DNA of 64,000 bases, from contig JAJPJJ010000044.1 of the NCBI GenBank assembly GCA_021324295.1, positions 1-64,000 on the forward strand. Direction: 5' to 3'. Below are positions 36,628 to 46,131 of the stretch, one piece after another. This DNA comes from Bacillota bacterium (GTDB lineage: Bacteria; Sysuimicrobiota; Sysuimicrobiia; Sysuimicrobiales; Segetimicrobiaceae). The notes under the pieces are model-generated. The model made no database searches. It was not told the DNA's origin and worked only from the letters and a program-made list of their open reading frames with translations. How positions within the stretch are numbered: the first letter of the stretch is position 1; the number at the start of each line of letters is the position of its first letter. A program made the position numbers and the translations under genes.

Positions 36628-37391
36628 AACGGGGCGACTCGTGGCTGGGCGTCCTGCCGTTCGTCGCGCTGGTGGCCGCGTGGTGGGTCGCGTCTCACTC
36701 CGGGCGCTTCAGCGCCGGCGCGCTGCCGAGGCCGGAGAGCGTGCTCGCCGCGGCCCGGGAACTCGCGTCCACGGGGGAGCTCCAGGCGGACGTCCTGGCC
36801 AGCCTCGGCCGCCTCGTCCTGGGCGCGGGGGCCAGCGTCCTCCTCGGCGCCGGGCTCGGCATCCTGGCGGGGCTGAACCGGTTCCTCGGAGACTTGCTCC
36901 TCCCGCTCGCGAGCTTCTTCAGCGCGGTGAGCGGCATCGCCTGGATCCCGCTCGCGATCATGTGGTTCGGGCTCGGGACCGTGGCGGTGACGTTCGTGAT
37001 CTGGAACTCGATCTTCTTCCTCGTCTTCTTCAACACCGTGCTCGGAGTCCGATCGGTCCCGCGCATCATGGAGCAGGCGGTCCGGACGCTGGGAGGGGGA
37101 CACCGCGTGCTCGTCCTGCAGGTCTTCCTGCCGGGGGCCCTGCCCTACATCGTCTCGGGCATCCGCACCGGGCTGGGCTTCGGGTGGCGGGCCCTCATCG
37201 CGGCCGAGCTGATCGCCGCCACGAGCGGGCTGGGGTTCCTCATCTTCGACGCGAGCCACTACTTCCGGACCGACAGGATCCTCGTCGGGATCGGCGGCAT
37301 CGGCATCCTCTGGACCCTGATGGACGGCGCGATCCTGGGGCCCTTGGAGCGCCGCACCGTGAAGCGGTGGGGCACGGTGGCGGAGCCGTGA
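36624..37391 (+). CDS. ABC transporter permease (SsuC/TauC family), second
   Basis: TLGGGHRVLVLQVFLPGALPYIVSGIRTGLGFGWRALIAAELIAATSGLGFLIFDASHYF; ATGA overlap with the preceding permease. Confidence 0.92.
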   Translation: MKRGDSWLGVLPFVALVAAWWVASHSGRFSAGALPRPESVLAAARELASTGELQADVLASLGRLVLGAGASVLLGAGLGILAGLNRFLGDLLLPLASFFSAVSGIAWIPLAIMWFGLGTVAVTFVIWNSIFFLVFFNTVLGVRSVPRIMEQAVRTLGGGHRVLVLQVFLPGALPYIVSGIRTGLGFGWRALIAAELIAATSGLGFLIFDASHYFRTDRILVGIGGIGILWTLMDGAILGPLERRTVKRWGTVAEP

Positions 37392-37726
37392 CCCCGCTGC
37401 TCCTGCGGCTGCTTGTGCCGGCGGCCGCGGCGGCCCTCGCCCTGGGAGCGAGTCCCCTCTACGGGGCGCTCACCGCGCAGAGCCGCCTCAGCCCCGCGCT
37501 CCAGCGGCAGCTCCGGGAGGGCCTCCCGCTGTACTCGGTCGTCGTGACGTTCTCGTTCCGGCCCGAGTTCTTCCATATCACAAAGCTCCAGCAGATCGGG
37601 ACGGTGGCCGGCGTGGGGGACGACCGCATCCGCGTGCTGCAGCTGACGGCGGCCCAGGTGCGGGAGATCGCGGGCTTCTACTGGGTGAAGAAGGTCGAGG
37701 CGGCCGAGGAGGCCGGCCCACCGTAG
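37388..37726 (+). CDS. Small exported protein of unknown function in the transporter operon, possible I9/subtilase-prodomain-like fold
   Basis: GTGA-coupled; hydrophobic N-terminus VTPLLLRLLVPAAAAALALGA; YSVVVTFSFRPEFFHITKLQQIGTVAGVGDDRIRVLQLTAAQVREIAGFYWVKKVEAA. Confidence 0.65.
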   Translation: MTPLLLRLLVPAAAAALALGASPLYGALTAQSRLSPALQRQLREGLPLYSVVVTFSFRPEFFHITKLQQIGTVAGVGDDRIRVLQLTAAQVREIAGFYWVKKVEAAEEAGPP

Positions 37727-37821
37727 CGACCCACGCGGACGGCGTCTCCATCGCGTCCTGCGACGCGCCGGCGCCCCGGGGCGAGGGACGCGCGCCGGCC
37801 GCGAAAGGAGGCGTCGTCTCC

Positions 37822-38961
37822 ATGGCGAGGCGCACCGCGGAGAAGGCCCGCCGCTTCACGAAGGTCGGATACCTCGACCTGCCCGGAGGCGGCCAGGTGG
37901 TCGTCAGGGGGCACCTGGCGTTCGTCGGCCACATGAGGCCTCCGCACGGGACGAGCATCCTCGACGTGGCCGACCCCGCCCGCCCCCGGCTCCTCTCGCA
38001 GGTGACGGTCCCCGAGGACGTCCACTCGCACAAGGTCAGGGTCGTCGGCGAGTTCATGCTCGTCAACTACGAACGGTACCCTCCCACGGACACGACCCGA
38101 AGCCCGCAGGTGGGCCTGAAGATCTTCGATATCGGCGATCCCTCCCGGCCTCGCGAGGCGGCGTTCTTCCCGACGCACGGGCGAGGCGTCCACCGCTTCG
38201 ATATCCAGGGACCGTACGCCTACGTGTCCACGGAGTGGGTAGGGTTCCGCTCCAACATCCTCGCGATCCTCGATGTCTCGAACCCGCTCCACCCCTCCGT
38301 CGTCGGCCGGTGGTCGCTTCCGGGGCAGGAGGCGAGCGAGGGGGAAGCGTCCTCCCGGCAGCCCACGCACTACTGGGTGCACCTCGCCCTCGCGCGAGGG
38401 AACAGGGTCTACGCCGCCTGCGGGCGCGCGGGGGTGGCGATCGTCGACGTCTCCGACCCGCGGCAGCCCGCCACCGTGGGAACCGCGCAGTGGAATCCCC
38501 CCTACACCTCGCCCACCCACACGTTCCTCCCCATCCCGCACCCCATCAGGAACAGGCGGTTTGCCGTCGTGACCGACGAAGACGTCACAGACGAGGTCCT
38601 CGAAGACCCGCCTTCGTTCATGTGGGTGCTCGACATCACGCACGAGGCGCGCCCCGTTCCCGTGGCCACGTACCACGCCACCCCCCGAGGTCTCGTCGCC
38701 CCGGGGAAGCGGTTCGGGGCGCACCAGCCGTGGGAGCACGTCCGGGACGACAACATCGTCTTCGTCACGTGGTTCAGCGGCGGGGTCCGCGCGGTCGACA
38801 TCTCCGACCCCTATGCGCCCTCGGAGGTGGGCTACTACGTGCCTCCCCGCGACGACGTCGACCGGGTCCCCCAGACCAACGACGTGTACGTCGACGAGCG
38901 CGGGCTCGTCTACACGATCGATCGCTCCCGGGGGTTTCACGTCCTCGCGTTCGGCCGGTAG
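37822..38961 (+). CDS. LVIVD-repeat (beta-propeller-like) protein
   Basis: Repeated ILDVADPARPRLLSQV, KIFDIGDPSRPREAAFF, AILDVSNPLHPSVVGRW, AIVDVSDPRQPATVGT, RAVDISDPYAPSEVGYY. Confidence 0.88.
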   Translation: MARRTAEKARRFTKVGYLDLPGGGQVVVRGHLAFVGHMRPPHGTSILDVADPARPRLLSQVTVPEDVHSHKVRVVGEFMLVNYERYPPTDTTRSPQVGLKIFDIGDPSRPREAAFFPTHGRGVHRFDIQGPYAYVSTEWVGFRSNILAILDVSNPLHPSVVGRWSLPGQEASEGEASSRQPTHYWVHLALARGNRVYAACGRAGVAIVDVSDPRQPATVGTAQWNPPYTSPTHTFLPIPHPIRNRRFAVVTDEDVTDEVLEDPPSFMWVLDITHEARPVPVATYHATPRGLVAPGKRFGAHQPWEHVRDDNIVFVTWFSGGVRAVDISDPYAPSEVGYYVPPRDDVDRVPQTNDVYVDERGLVYTIDRSRGFHVLAFGR

Positions 38962-38986
38962 GCCGCGGAGCGTCCCGCGGGCCCGG

Positions 38987-40738
38987 CTACGGGGGAATCA
39001 CGGGGAGGAGCAGATACGACGCGCGGGTGCCGCCGGTGTGGAGCGTGTGCCGGCCGCCTGAGATCGCCGGTGGCCTGTCCTCGGGATCGTCGTGGAGGAA
39101 CGGGCCCGAGCCTCGCATCTCGTTGGCAAACGTCCGCATCCGCAACCCCGGCCCCGGCCGCTCGAAATCCTTGCCCAGTACGGTCAGCGCGATGCGGTAG
39201 CCCGCGGGCAGCACGATGCAGGTCGGCCAGATCTCGACGTCCAGCTCGTACAGCTCCCCCGGCGTGAGCGGCTCGCTCCGGTCGTGGGAGTGGTATGGGC
39301 GCCACTCCGTCGAGAGCGCCGGGTCCAGGCGCCGGTGCGAGGCGCGGAGCCAGCCCTGGCCGAGCGGGGCGTGCGGGTCGAGCGCGCCCTGGAAGTCGAC
39401 CTCCCGTCCGTCGGGCGCGAAGGCGCGTAGAACGACGAAGACGTCGGCGTCGGTCGTGCTCGACGACACGAAGAGCTTGGCGGCGGCCGGGCCGGTAACC
39501 TCGGTCGCCTCGGTGAGCGGCGGCGTCGAGAACGTCACACCCGGACCCGCCGCCTCGTACTCGACGGCAGCGGCCGCCGCCGGCGCCGCCACCAGCGTCC
39601 GGGACACGGCGTCGAGATAGAACCGCGTCCAGCGCGTGCGGGGGATCGGCCAGGCCTCCTCGGTCCGCGGCACGAACCCGTCGACGTGCCGGATCTGGAG
39701 GAGCACCCGCGGCTGCCGTTCCCAGCCGTTGCGGGCGCCCTTCAGGTAGCGGTCGAAGAAGCGCTTCTGCAGCCCCACCCCGTAGTCCGTGTAGAACTCG
39801 GTCCAGTGCTCCCGCCCGTGCACTTCCAACCACTTCTCCGTTGAGGCGGCCCGCATGAAGCCCTCGACGTTGCCGCGCAGGTGCAGGCCGTGCCCGCCCC
39901 AGTTGCCCGCGGAGAGGAGCGGCACCGTGATCCGCGACCAGTCGGGCGAACGCTGGCGGTAGTATTCGCCGTCGAGCGGATGCGCGAGCATGGCGCGGCG
40001 AAGGTCGGCGCGGGCATGGGCCAGCTCGTCGTCGGACAGCGTCTCCGGTCCCGCCACCGGCTGGCCGGTGTGGGGGTTCATCGGGCCGCGGCGGCCCAGC
40101 CCGTGCTGGACGGTGATGACTTGCCTCTTCATCCAGTTGTCCCAGAAGGTGCATGCGATGCCGCCGTGGCGGAGCATGTCCCGGTACCAGTCCGCCGCTC
40201 CCTCCCAGGGGCAGATCGCGGCGAGGTGCGGCGGCCCGAGCGAGGCGACGTGCCACTGGTTGATGGCGTAGTAGGAAATGCCCAGCAGCCCCACTTTGCC
40301 GTTGCTCCACTCCTGCGCCGCCGCCCACTCGATGCACAGGAAGAGGTCGCGCGTCTCGCGTGGGGAGAACGGGTCCAGGAACCCCGGCGACCGGCCCGCG
40401 CCACGCGAGTCGACCCGGACGCAGGCATATCCGTCCGGTACCCACTTCTCGGGGTCGACAACTTCCCAGTTCTGGTAGCGGCCGCTCGATCCCCGCAGCA
40501 CCTCGGGGTGGTGCTCGACGAGGCGCCGCCACTGGTCCGGGTAGCCGTCCTGGAACGGCAGGCCCTTGGCGTAGGGCCCGTACGACAGGATCGCCGGGGC
40601 GCGGCCGGCCCCCGCGGGGCGGAAGACATCGGCCCGCAGCACCAGACCGTCGTCCATCCGGATCCCGACGTCCCACTCGACGAGCATCCCGTCGGTCTCC
40701 TCCGTCCGCCACGGCGCAAGATCAGGCGGGTAGCTCAC
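38987..40738 (-). CDS. CocE/NonD-family (X-Pro dipeptidyl-peptidase S15-like) hydrolase
   Basis: MRMDDGLVLRADVFRP, YACVRVDSRGAGRSPGFLDPFSPRETRD, WSNGKVGLLGISYYAINQWHVA, C-terminal jelly-roll-like ATAKLFVSSSTTDADVFVVLRAFAPDG. Confidence 0.92.
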   Translation of the reverse strand: MSYPPDLAPWRTEETDGMLVEWDVGIRMDDGLVLRADVFRPAGAGRAPAILSYGPYAKGLPFQDGYPDQWRRLVEHHPEVLRGSSGRYQNWEVVDPEKWVPDGYACVRVDSRGAGRSPGFLDPFSPRETRDLFLCIEWAAAQEWSNGKVGLLGISYYAINQWHVASLGPPHLAAICPWEGAADWYRDMLRHGGIACTFWDNWMKRQVITVQHGLGRRGPMNPHTGQPVAGPETLSDDELAHARADLRRAMLAHPLDGEYYRQRSPDWSRITVPLLSAGNWGGHGLHLRGNVEGFMRAASTEKWLEVHGREHWTEFYTDYGVGLQKRFFDRYLKGARNGWERQPRVLLQIRHVDGFVPRTEEAWPIPRTRWTRFYLDAVSRTLVAAPAAAAAVEYEAAGPGVTFSTPPLTEATEVTGPAAAKLFVSSSTTDADVFVVLRAFAPDGREVDFQGALDPHAPLGQGWLRASHRRLDPALSTEWRPYHSHDRSEPLTPGELYELDVEIWPTCIVLPAGYRIALTVLGKDFERPGPGLRMRTFANEMRGSGPFLHDDPEDRPPAISGGRHTLHTGGTRASYLLLPVIPP

Positions 40739-40943
40739 GTGCCCGCGCCTCCGCTACGGCGCGTCCGTCGGTCTCGCCATGGACACGATGGTCCCGGGGC
40801 CGGCGACCCGTGCACGCTCTCCGGAGTCCGGCGAGGGGGGCGGCGCGACGGATCGGCCGCGGGGGCGCCCCGCGCTTCCGGTAGGCACGCGAAGGCGAGC
40901 TCCACACCCACCGGAGCGCCCACGGAACTTCTGCGCAGCCGCA

Positions 40944-41363
40944 CTAGCGGGCGGTGTCCGGGACGCTGACCCACGGCTCCTCGACGAACACCGTCCCGGC
41001 GTCGTCCTTGCTCGGGCAGTTGCCGTAGGTGAAAATCAGCTCGGCCGCCTCCGTGTCGCTCATGTTCTGGAGGCCGTGAATCGTTCCCGGAGGGACGAAG
41101 ACAAACTGATTCTCGCGCGCCACGTACTCCGCGCGCTCCTCGCCGATGAACAACTTGATCGCGCCCTTGCGGACGAAGAACGAGGCCTCGCACGAGTGGT
41201 AGTGCGCCTGGTTGCGGCCGGCCGGCGGGATGCGCGTGCGGCCCATCGTCACGGTGCGCGCCCCCACGCTGCGCTTATCCACACCGAACGCGATCACCAG
41301 CGGCGGCTCGTAGGTCACGTCCTGGCCGATCTTCTCCGAGTCGACGATCGCAAACCGCGGCAT
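40944..41363 (-). CDS. Cupin-domain protein
   Basis: PPAGRNQAHYHSCEASFFVRKGAIKLFIGEERAEYVARENQFVFVPPGTIHGLQNMSDTEAAELIF. Confidence 0.85.
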   Translation of the reverse strand: MPRFAIVDSEKIGQDVTYEPPLVIAFGVDKRSVGARTVTMGRTRIPPAGRNQAHYHSCEASFFVRKGAIKLFIGEERAEYVARENQFVFVPPGTIHGLQNMSDTEAAELIFTYGNCPSKDDAGTVFVEEPWVSVPDTAR

Positions 41364-41541
41364 CGATGGTCCTCCCTCTAGACGCCGACCCTTGCACGCC
41401 TCCTCTTCGACACCCGGCGCCCCGCTCCTCGCCGGTCCGCGCCCGCGGCGCAGGACGCGTCGTTTCGGCTCGTCGCCGCATCGCGCGACCTCCGGCGCTG
41501 TCTGGAGGGGATCGCGCGCGGCGCGCCGTAAGAGGTCCCCG

Positions 41542-42450
41542 GTGGCCCGCCTGCTCTCCGCGCTCACGGACGTCATCGGCCCGGTACTGCTCGTCGCCGC
41601 GGCCGGGTATGTCCTCGGCCGAAGGCGGGTCGTCGAGGCGCAGACGCTCGCCTCGCTGTCGGTGGCCGTCCTCGTGCCCTCGCTCGCGTTCTACGCCCTG
41701 ACGACCTCGACGCTGCCGCAGGCCGCGCTCCTCCGGTTCGCGGGGTACGTGGTCCTGCAATTCGTCCTGATCGGGATCGTGATCGTCCTCGCCGCCCGCG
41801 CGTACGGCTGGGACCGCACGGTCACGACGGGGCTGCTGCTTGCGACGCTCTTCAGCAACGCGGGCAACGCGGGCCTGCCGCTGGCGTTCTTTGCGTGGGG
41901 CAGCAGGGGCCTGAGCGCCGCCGTCGGGTTCTTCGCGGTGCAGGCCGTCGCCACCAACGTCCTGGCCGCCTACCTCGCGGCCCGCGCCGGCGGCGGCGCA
42001 TGGCACGCGGCGCGGGCGCTCCTCCGCCTCCCGGTCACCTACGCGATCGCCGCCGGTCTCCTGCTCAACGTCGTGGGCGTGCCGCTCCCGCAGCCGGTCG
42101 CCAAGGCGGCCCAGCTCCTTGCGAACGGGGCGATCGCGGTGATGCTGCTCCTCGTCGGGGTGCAGCTCGCGGAGGTGCGCCTGGGCGGCGAGTGGCGCGG
42201 GGTCGCCGTCGCGACGGTGACGCGGCTCGTCGTCGCGCCGATGCTCGCATGGGGAACGGCCCCGCTCCTGGGGCTCGACGGCGTGGCGCGGCAGACGGGC
42301 ATCCTGCAGGCGAGCCTCCCGACCGCGGTGACGGCGGCGATCTGGGCGTCGGAGTTTGCCGTGGTGCCGACGCTCGTGAGCAGCGCCGTGGTGGTCACGA
42401 CGCTGCTCAGCCCGCTGACCGTGACCGCCCTGCTCGCGCTGCTCCGCTGA
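41542..42450 (+). CDS. AEC (auxin efflux carrier)-family transporter
   Basis: IGPVLLVAAAGYVLGRRRVV; LATLFSNAGNAGLPLAFFAWG; LLNVVGVPLPQPVAKAAQLLANGAIAVMLLLVGVQL; ASLPTAVTAAIWASEF. Confidence 0.88.
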   Translation: MARLLSALTDVIGPVLLVAAAGYVLGRRRVVEAQTLASLSVAVLVPSLAFYALTTSTLPQAALLRFAGYVVLQFVLIGIVIVLAARAYGWDRTVTTGLLLATLFSNAGNAGLPLAFFAWGSRGLSAAVGFFAVQAVATNVLAAYLAARAGGGAWHAARALLRLPVTYAIAAGLLLNVVGVPLPQPVAKAAQLLANGAIAVMLLLVGVQLAEVRLGGEWRGVAVATVTRLVVAPMLAWGTAPLLGLDGVARQTGILQASLPTAVTAAIWASEFAVVPTLVSSAVVVTTLLSPLTVTALLALLR

Positions 42451-42458
42451 GAGCCGGC

Positions 42459-43922
42459 CTACCGGTCCTCGACGCGCATCGCCACGCTCTTCACCCGCGT
42501 GTAGAACTGCAGGCCCTCCGCGCCGTGCTCCTTGAACGGCGATCCGGAGTCCTTGAACCCCCCGAAGGGGACATGCACGTCCCACCCCACGGTCGGCAGG
42601 TTCACGGCCACGCACCCGACGTCGACACCCCGCGCGAACGCGTGCGCGGCCGCGAGGCTGCGCGTCACGATCGCCGCCGACAGCCCGTAGCGGGTCCGGT
42701 TGACGATCTCGATCGCCTCGTCGACGTCGCCGGCCTGCAGCACCGAGACCACCGGCCCGAAGATCTCCTCCTGGGCCACCCGCATCGCCGGCGAGACGTT
42801 GTCCAGGATCGTCGGCGCGACGAAGTACCCGCGGTCGTACCTGTCTCCCCGAAGGCGCTCGCCGCCGGCACGCACCTGGGCGCCCTCCTCCCGCCCCTGC
42901 GCGACCGCGCCGAGGACGGTCTCCAGTTGCCTGGCGTCGACGACCGGGCCCATCGTCGTCCCCTCCTCGAGGCCCGGTCCCACCTGGATCCGCCGCGCGG
43001 CCGCCACGAACGCGTCCATGAACGCGCCCCGCACCGGCGCCTCCACGACCACGCGGCTCGTCGCCGTGCAGCGCTGGCCCGTCTGGCCGAACCCGCCGCT
43101 CGCTGCCAGCCGCGCCGCGAGATCGGGGTCGGCGTCGCGCAGCACGACGAGGGCGTTCTTGCCCCCCATCTCGGTTTGCACGCGGATGTTCCTCGCGCGG
43201 GCCCGCGCCGCCAGATCCAGCCCGACCGCGGTGGAGCCCGTGAACGTGATCGCCCGGACCTCCGGGTGCCCGAGGACCGCGTCCCCGACGACGGACGCCT
43301 GGCCGGTCACCATGTTGACGACCCCGCGGGGCGCCCCGGCGTCGGCCAGGGCGCGGAGCAGATGCCACGACGAGAGGGGGGTCAGGGTCGCCGGCTTGAG
43401 CACGACGGTGTTGCCCGCGATCAGCGCCGGGGCGAGCTTGCGCGCGGGGGTCAGGATGGGATCGTTCCACGGGGCGATCGCGACGACCACGCCGAGGGGC
43501 TCGCGGACGGTATAGGTGAACACGCCATCGCGCTCGTCGGGCAGGTGGTCGCCGATGGGCAGGCGGCCGTAGGCGCCGTAGTAGTCGAAGAAGAACGACG
43601 CGCGCGCGACCTCCCCCCGCGCTTCGGCGAGGGTCTTGCCCATCTCGCGCGTCAGGTCACGCGCGATCGTCTCGGCCCGCTCGCGCAGCAGCTCCGCCGT
43701 CCGGCGCAGGATGGCGCCGCGCGCCACCGGCGTGAGCCGCTTCCAGGACGCGAACGCCTCCGCGGCCACATCCAGGGCGCGCGTCACGTCCTCCTGGCCC
43801 ATCGAGGGGAAGCACCCGACGATATCGCGGGTGTCCGCCGGGTTGACGTCGTCGAACGTCTCCCCCGTCCGCGCCTCCACCCATTCACCGGCCACCAGGT
43901 TCTTGTAGCGCTCCGGGGACAT
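42459..43922 (-). CDS. Aldehyde dehydrogenase family protein
   Basis: AIAPWNDPILTPARKLAPALIAGNTVVLKPATLTPLSSWHL, ITFTGSTAVG, TEMGGKNALVVL, FGQTGQRCTATSRVVVE. Confidence 0.95.
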   Translation of the reverse strand: MSPERYKNLVAGEWVEARTGETFDDVNPADTRDIVGCFPSMGQEDVTRALDVAAEAFASWKRLTPVARGAILRRTAELLRERAETIARDLTREMGKTLAEARGEVARASFFFDYYGAYGRLPIGDHLPDERDGVFTYTVREPLGVVVAIAPWNDPILTPARKLAPALIAGNTVVLKPATLTPLSSWHLLRALADAGAPRGVVNMVTGQASVVGDAVLGHPEVRAITFTGSTAVGLDLAARARARNIRVQTEMGGKNALVVLRDADPDLAARLAASGGFGQTGQRCTATSRVVVEAPVRGAFMDAFVAAARRIQVGPGLEEGTTMGPVVDARQLETVLGAVAQGREEGAQVRAGGERLRGDRYDRGYFVAPTILDNVSPAMRVAQEEIFGPVVSVLQAGDVDEAIEIVNRTRYGLSAAIVTRSLAAAHAFARGVDVGCVAVNLPTVGWDVHVPFGGFKDSGSPFKEHGAEGLQFYTRVKSVAMRVEDR

Positions 43923-43951
43923 CTCCTCGACCTCCTCTCCTCGTGATCCTC

Positions 43952-45136
43952 TTACCCCTGCCACAGATGCGCCGGCCGGCCTTCCCACAGCGCGGTGTAG
44001 AGCGAGAGCAGGCTCTCCGCGTCCAGGGGGCGGGGATTGTTGGGCCGCGGATACTGGGCGAGGCACTCCTCCACCATCTCGGGCAGGCGCTCACGCTCCA
44101 GGCCGAGCGCGCGCAGCGACTCCGGGATGCCGACGTCCTGGCACAGTTCCTGGATTCGAGCGACCGCATCGCCATCCGAGAACCCCGCCGCCCGGCCGAC
44201 GGTCGCCAGGCGGGAGCCCGCGGGCCCCCGATTGTACGCCATCGCGTAGGGCAGCGCCAGCGCACACGAGAAGCCGTGCGGGCAGTGCAGCCGGTTCGCG
44301 ATCGTGTAGGCGATGGAGTGCCCGATCACCATCCCGGCGTTGAGGGCCAGCCCGCCCATGTGGGCGCCCAGCAGCATCGTGGCGCGGGCCTCGGCGTCGT
44401 CGCCGTGCGCGTACGCCCGCGGGAGCGCCCGCGCGATGAGCCCGATCCCCTGGGTGGCCGCGGCATCGGTCAGCGCCGACGCGTTCGTGGAGAGCATCCC
44501 CTCGATGCAGTGGCTCAGCGCATCGAGTCCCGTCTCGGCGGTCACCTTGGCCGGCAGGGAGTACGTGAGCTGCGGATCGAGGAGCGCCGCGGCGGCGAGG
44601 AGCTGCGGGTGGTTGTTCGCGAAGGCCTTGAGGTTGCCGCGGGTCACGACCGCGTTCTGGCTCGCCTCGGCGCCCGTCCCCGCGGTCGTGGGCACGAGCA
44701 CGGCGGGGACGCCGGACGCGGCGAACCGTCGCCCGACGAAGTGCGTGTACTCGAAGACGCTCCCGGGGTTCCGAATCAGCGCGGCGGCCAGCTTGGCGAC
44801 GTCCATGACGCTCCCCCCGCCGACGCCGACCACCAGGACGGGAGCGAGGCGGCGCGCCGCCGCGACGGCCGCGTCGGCCACCTCCACGCTCGGCTCTCCC
44901 GGGATGTCCGAGTATCCGTGGAGCTCGAACCCGGCCGCGGTCAGCGCCGCCGCGACGGAGCGGGCCAGCCCCAGCCGCTCCACGACCGGATCGGTGACGA
45001 GAAACACGGGCCCCGGCGCCACGCCGATCTCCCGGACGCACTCGGCGATCTTCCCGGACGCCCCGACGCCGAACCAGACCCGGCTCGGCGTGCGAAAGGG
45101 CCGGGCGGTCTCGTGCAGCGCGTACCCTGCGGACAC
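43952..45136 (-). CDS. Iron-containing (group III) alcohol dehydrogenase
   Basis: VVGVGGGSVMDVAKLAAAL, VPTTAGTGAEASQNAVV, ETGLDALSHCIEGMLS, NAGMVIGHSIAYTIANRLHCPHGFSCALALPY. Confidence 0.94.
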   Translation of the reverse strand: MSAGYALHETARPFRTPSRVWFGVGASGKIAECVREIGVAPGPVFLVTDPVVERLGLARSVAAALTAAGFELHGYSDIPGEPSVEVADAAVAAARRLAPVLVVGVGGGSVMDVAKLAAALIRNPGSVFEYTHFVGRRFAASGVPAVLVPTTAGTGAEASQNAVVTRGNLKAFANNHPQLLAAAALLDPQLTYSLPAKVTAETGLDALSHCIEGMLSTNASALTDAAATQGIGLIARALPRAYAHGDDAEARATMLLGAHMGGLALNAGMVIGHSIAYTIANRLHCPHGFSCALALPYAMAYNRGPAGSRLATVGRAAGFSDGDAVARIQELCQDVGIPESLRALGLERERLPEMVEECLAQYPRPNNPRPLDAESLLSLYTALWEGRPAHLWQG

Positions 45137-45286
45137 ACCTGCCACCTCCCGTGCGCTACTCCTGCGGAGCTCGTGCGCGTCCCGTACGTCGTTGCCCCGC
45201 CGCGGCGGCACCGAGGCGACCGGGCATGGAACCCCGGCGGCGCCAAAGGATGCACCCGTGATGCGTTGCCGCCGGGTGACCCGCGG

Positions 45287-46003
45287 TCAGTCCGCCGCTG
45301 GAGCGAGCGCGGCGTAGACCGTGCGGATGAGGGTCGTGATGTCGAAGACCGGCCGGCCGGTCGCCTCGCGGATCGCCGCGGCGTACGGGGGCATGTTGGT
45401 GCACTCGAGCACGATGGCGCCGACCTCGGGATGCCGCCCCACGAGCTCCCGGGCCACCTCGACGTGCTCGCCCCGGGCAGCGTCCACGTCCAGCTCCAGC
45501 TCGTCGTCGAGAAGCACCCGTGTGAACGCACGGCCCTTCTCGAGGCCGGCAACGACGATGGGGATCTCCGCGGTGATGCCGGCCCCCGTCAGGTGGCGGG
45601 GGCTGAGCGAGCCGCTGTCGACGGTGAGGATGCCGACGGCGCGGCCCGGCCCGAGCATCCGGGCGACCGTCGGGACGAGCAGCAGCGCCGAGGTGAACAC
45701 CGGCACCCCGACCGCCGCCGCGAGCTCGCGCTGGAACAGCGACAGGAAGCCGCACCCGGTCGTGATCGCCTGCACCCCGCTCGCCTGCAGCGCCCGCGCC
45801 CCCTCGATGAACCCCTCGAGCAGCGCCGGGTCGGCTTCGCGAACGACGCGGGTCGGGGATGCGTTGGGCACCCGGTAGTAGAGGACGGGAAACGGGAACG
45901 TGCCGGCGTGGCCGATATCCCCGGGGATCCTGGGGAAGACAGTGTCCAGCATCAGAATGCCGATGCGGAAGCCGTACAGGCCCCTGCCGCCGCGGACCTT
46001 CAC
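45287..46003 (-). CDS. Asp/Glu racemase superfamily protein (possible hydantoin racemase or maleate isomerase relative)
   Basis: GVQAITTGCGFLSLFQRELAAAVGVPVFTSALLLVPTVARML and VGAIVLECTNMPPYAAAIREATGRPVFDI: two Cys-containing motifs. Confidence 0.85.
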   Translation of the reverse strand: MKVRGGRGLYGFRIGILMLDTVFPRIPGDIGHAGTFPFPVLYYRVPNASPTRVVREADPALLEGFIEGARALQASGVQAITTGCGFLSLFQRELAAAVGVPVFTSALLLVPTVARMLGPGRAVGILTVDSGSLSPRHLTGAGITAEIPIVVAGLEKGRAFTRVLLDDELELDVDAARGEHVEVARELVGRHPEVGAIVLECTNMPPYAAAIREATGRPVFDITTLIRTVYAALAPAAD

Positions 46004-46131
46004 CGGAGCGTCACCTCGGCATGCGCGGCCGATACGTGCGCGCCGCGCGAGCGCGTCTCGCCTCAGTATTCGCAGCGACGCACGGGATTCCTGGGCCAGG
46101 GAGTCGACGCGGAAGCGGCGAAGATTCCCGC

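Noticed and set aside
41275-43470. 731 aa minus-strand ORF
   Set aside because: Shadow of the AEC transporter and out-of-frame ALDH.
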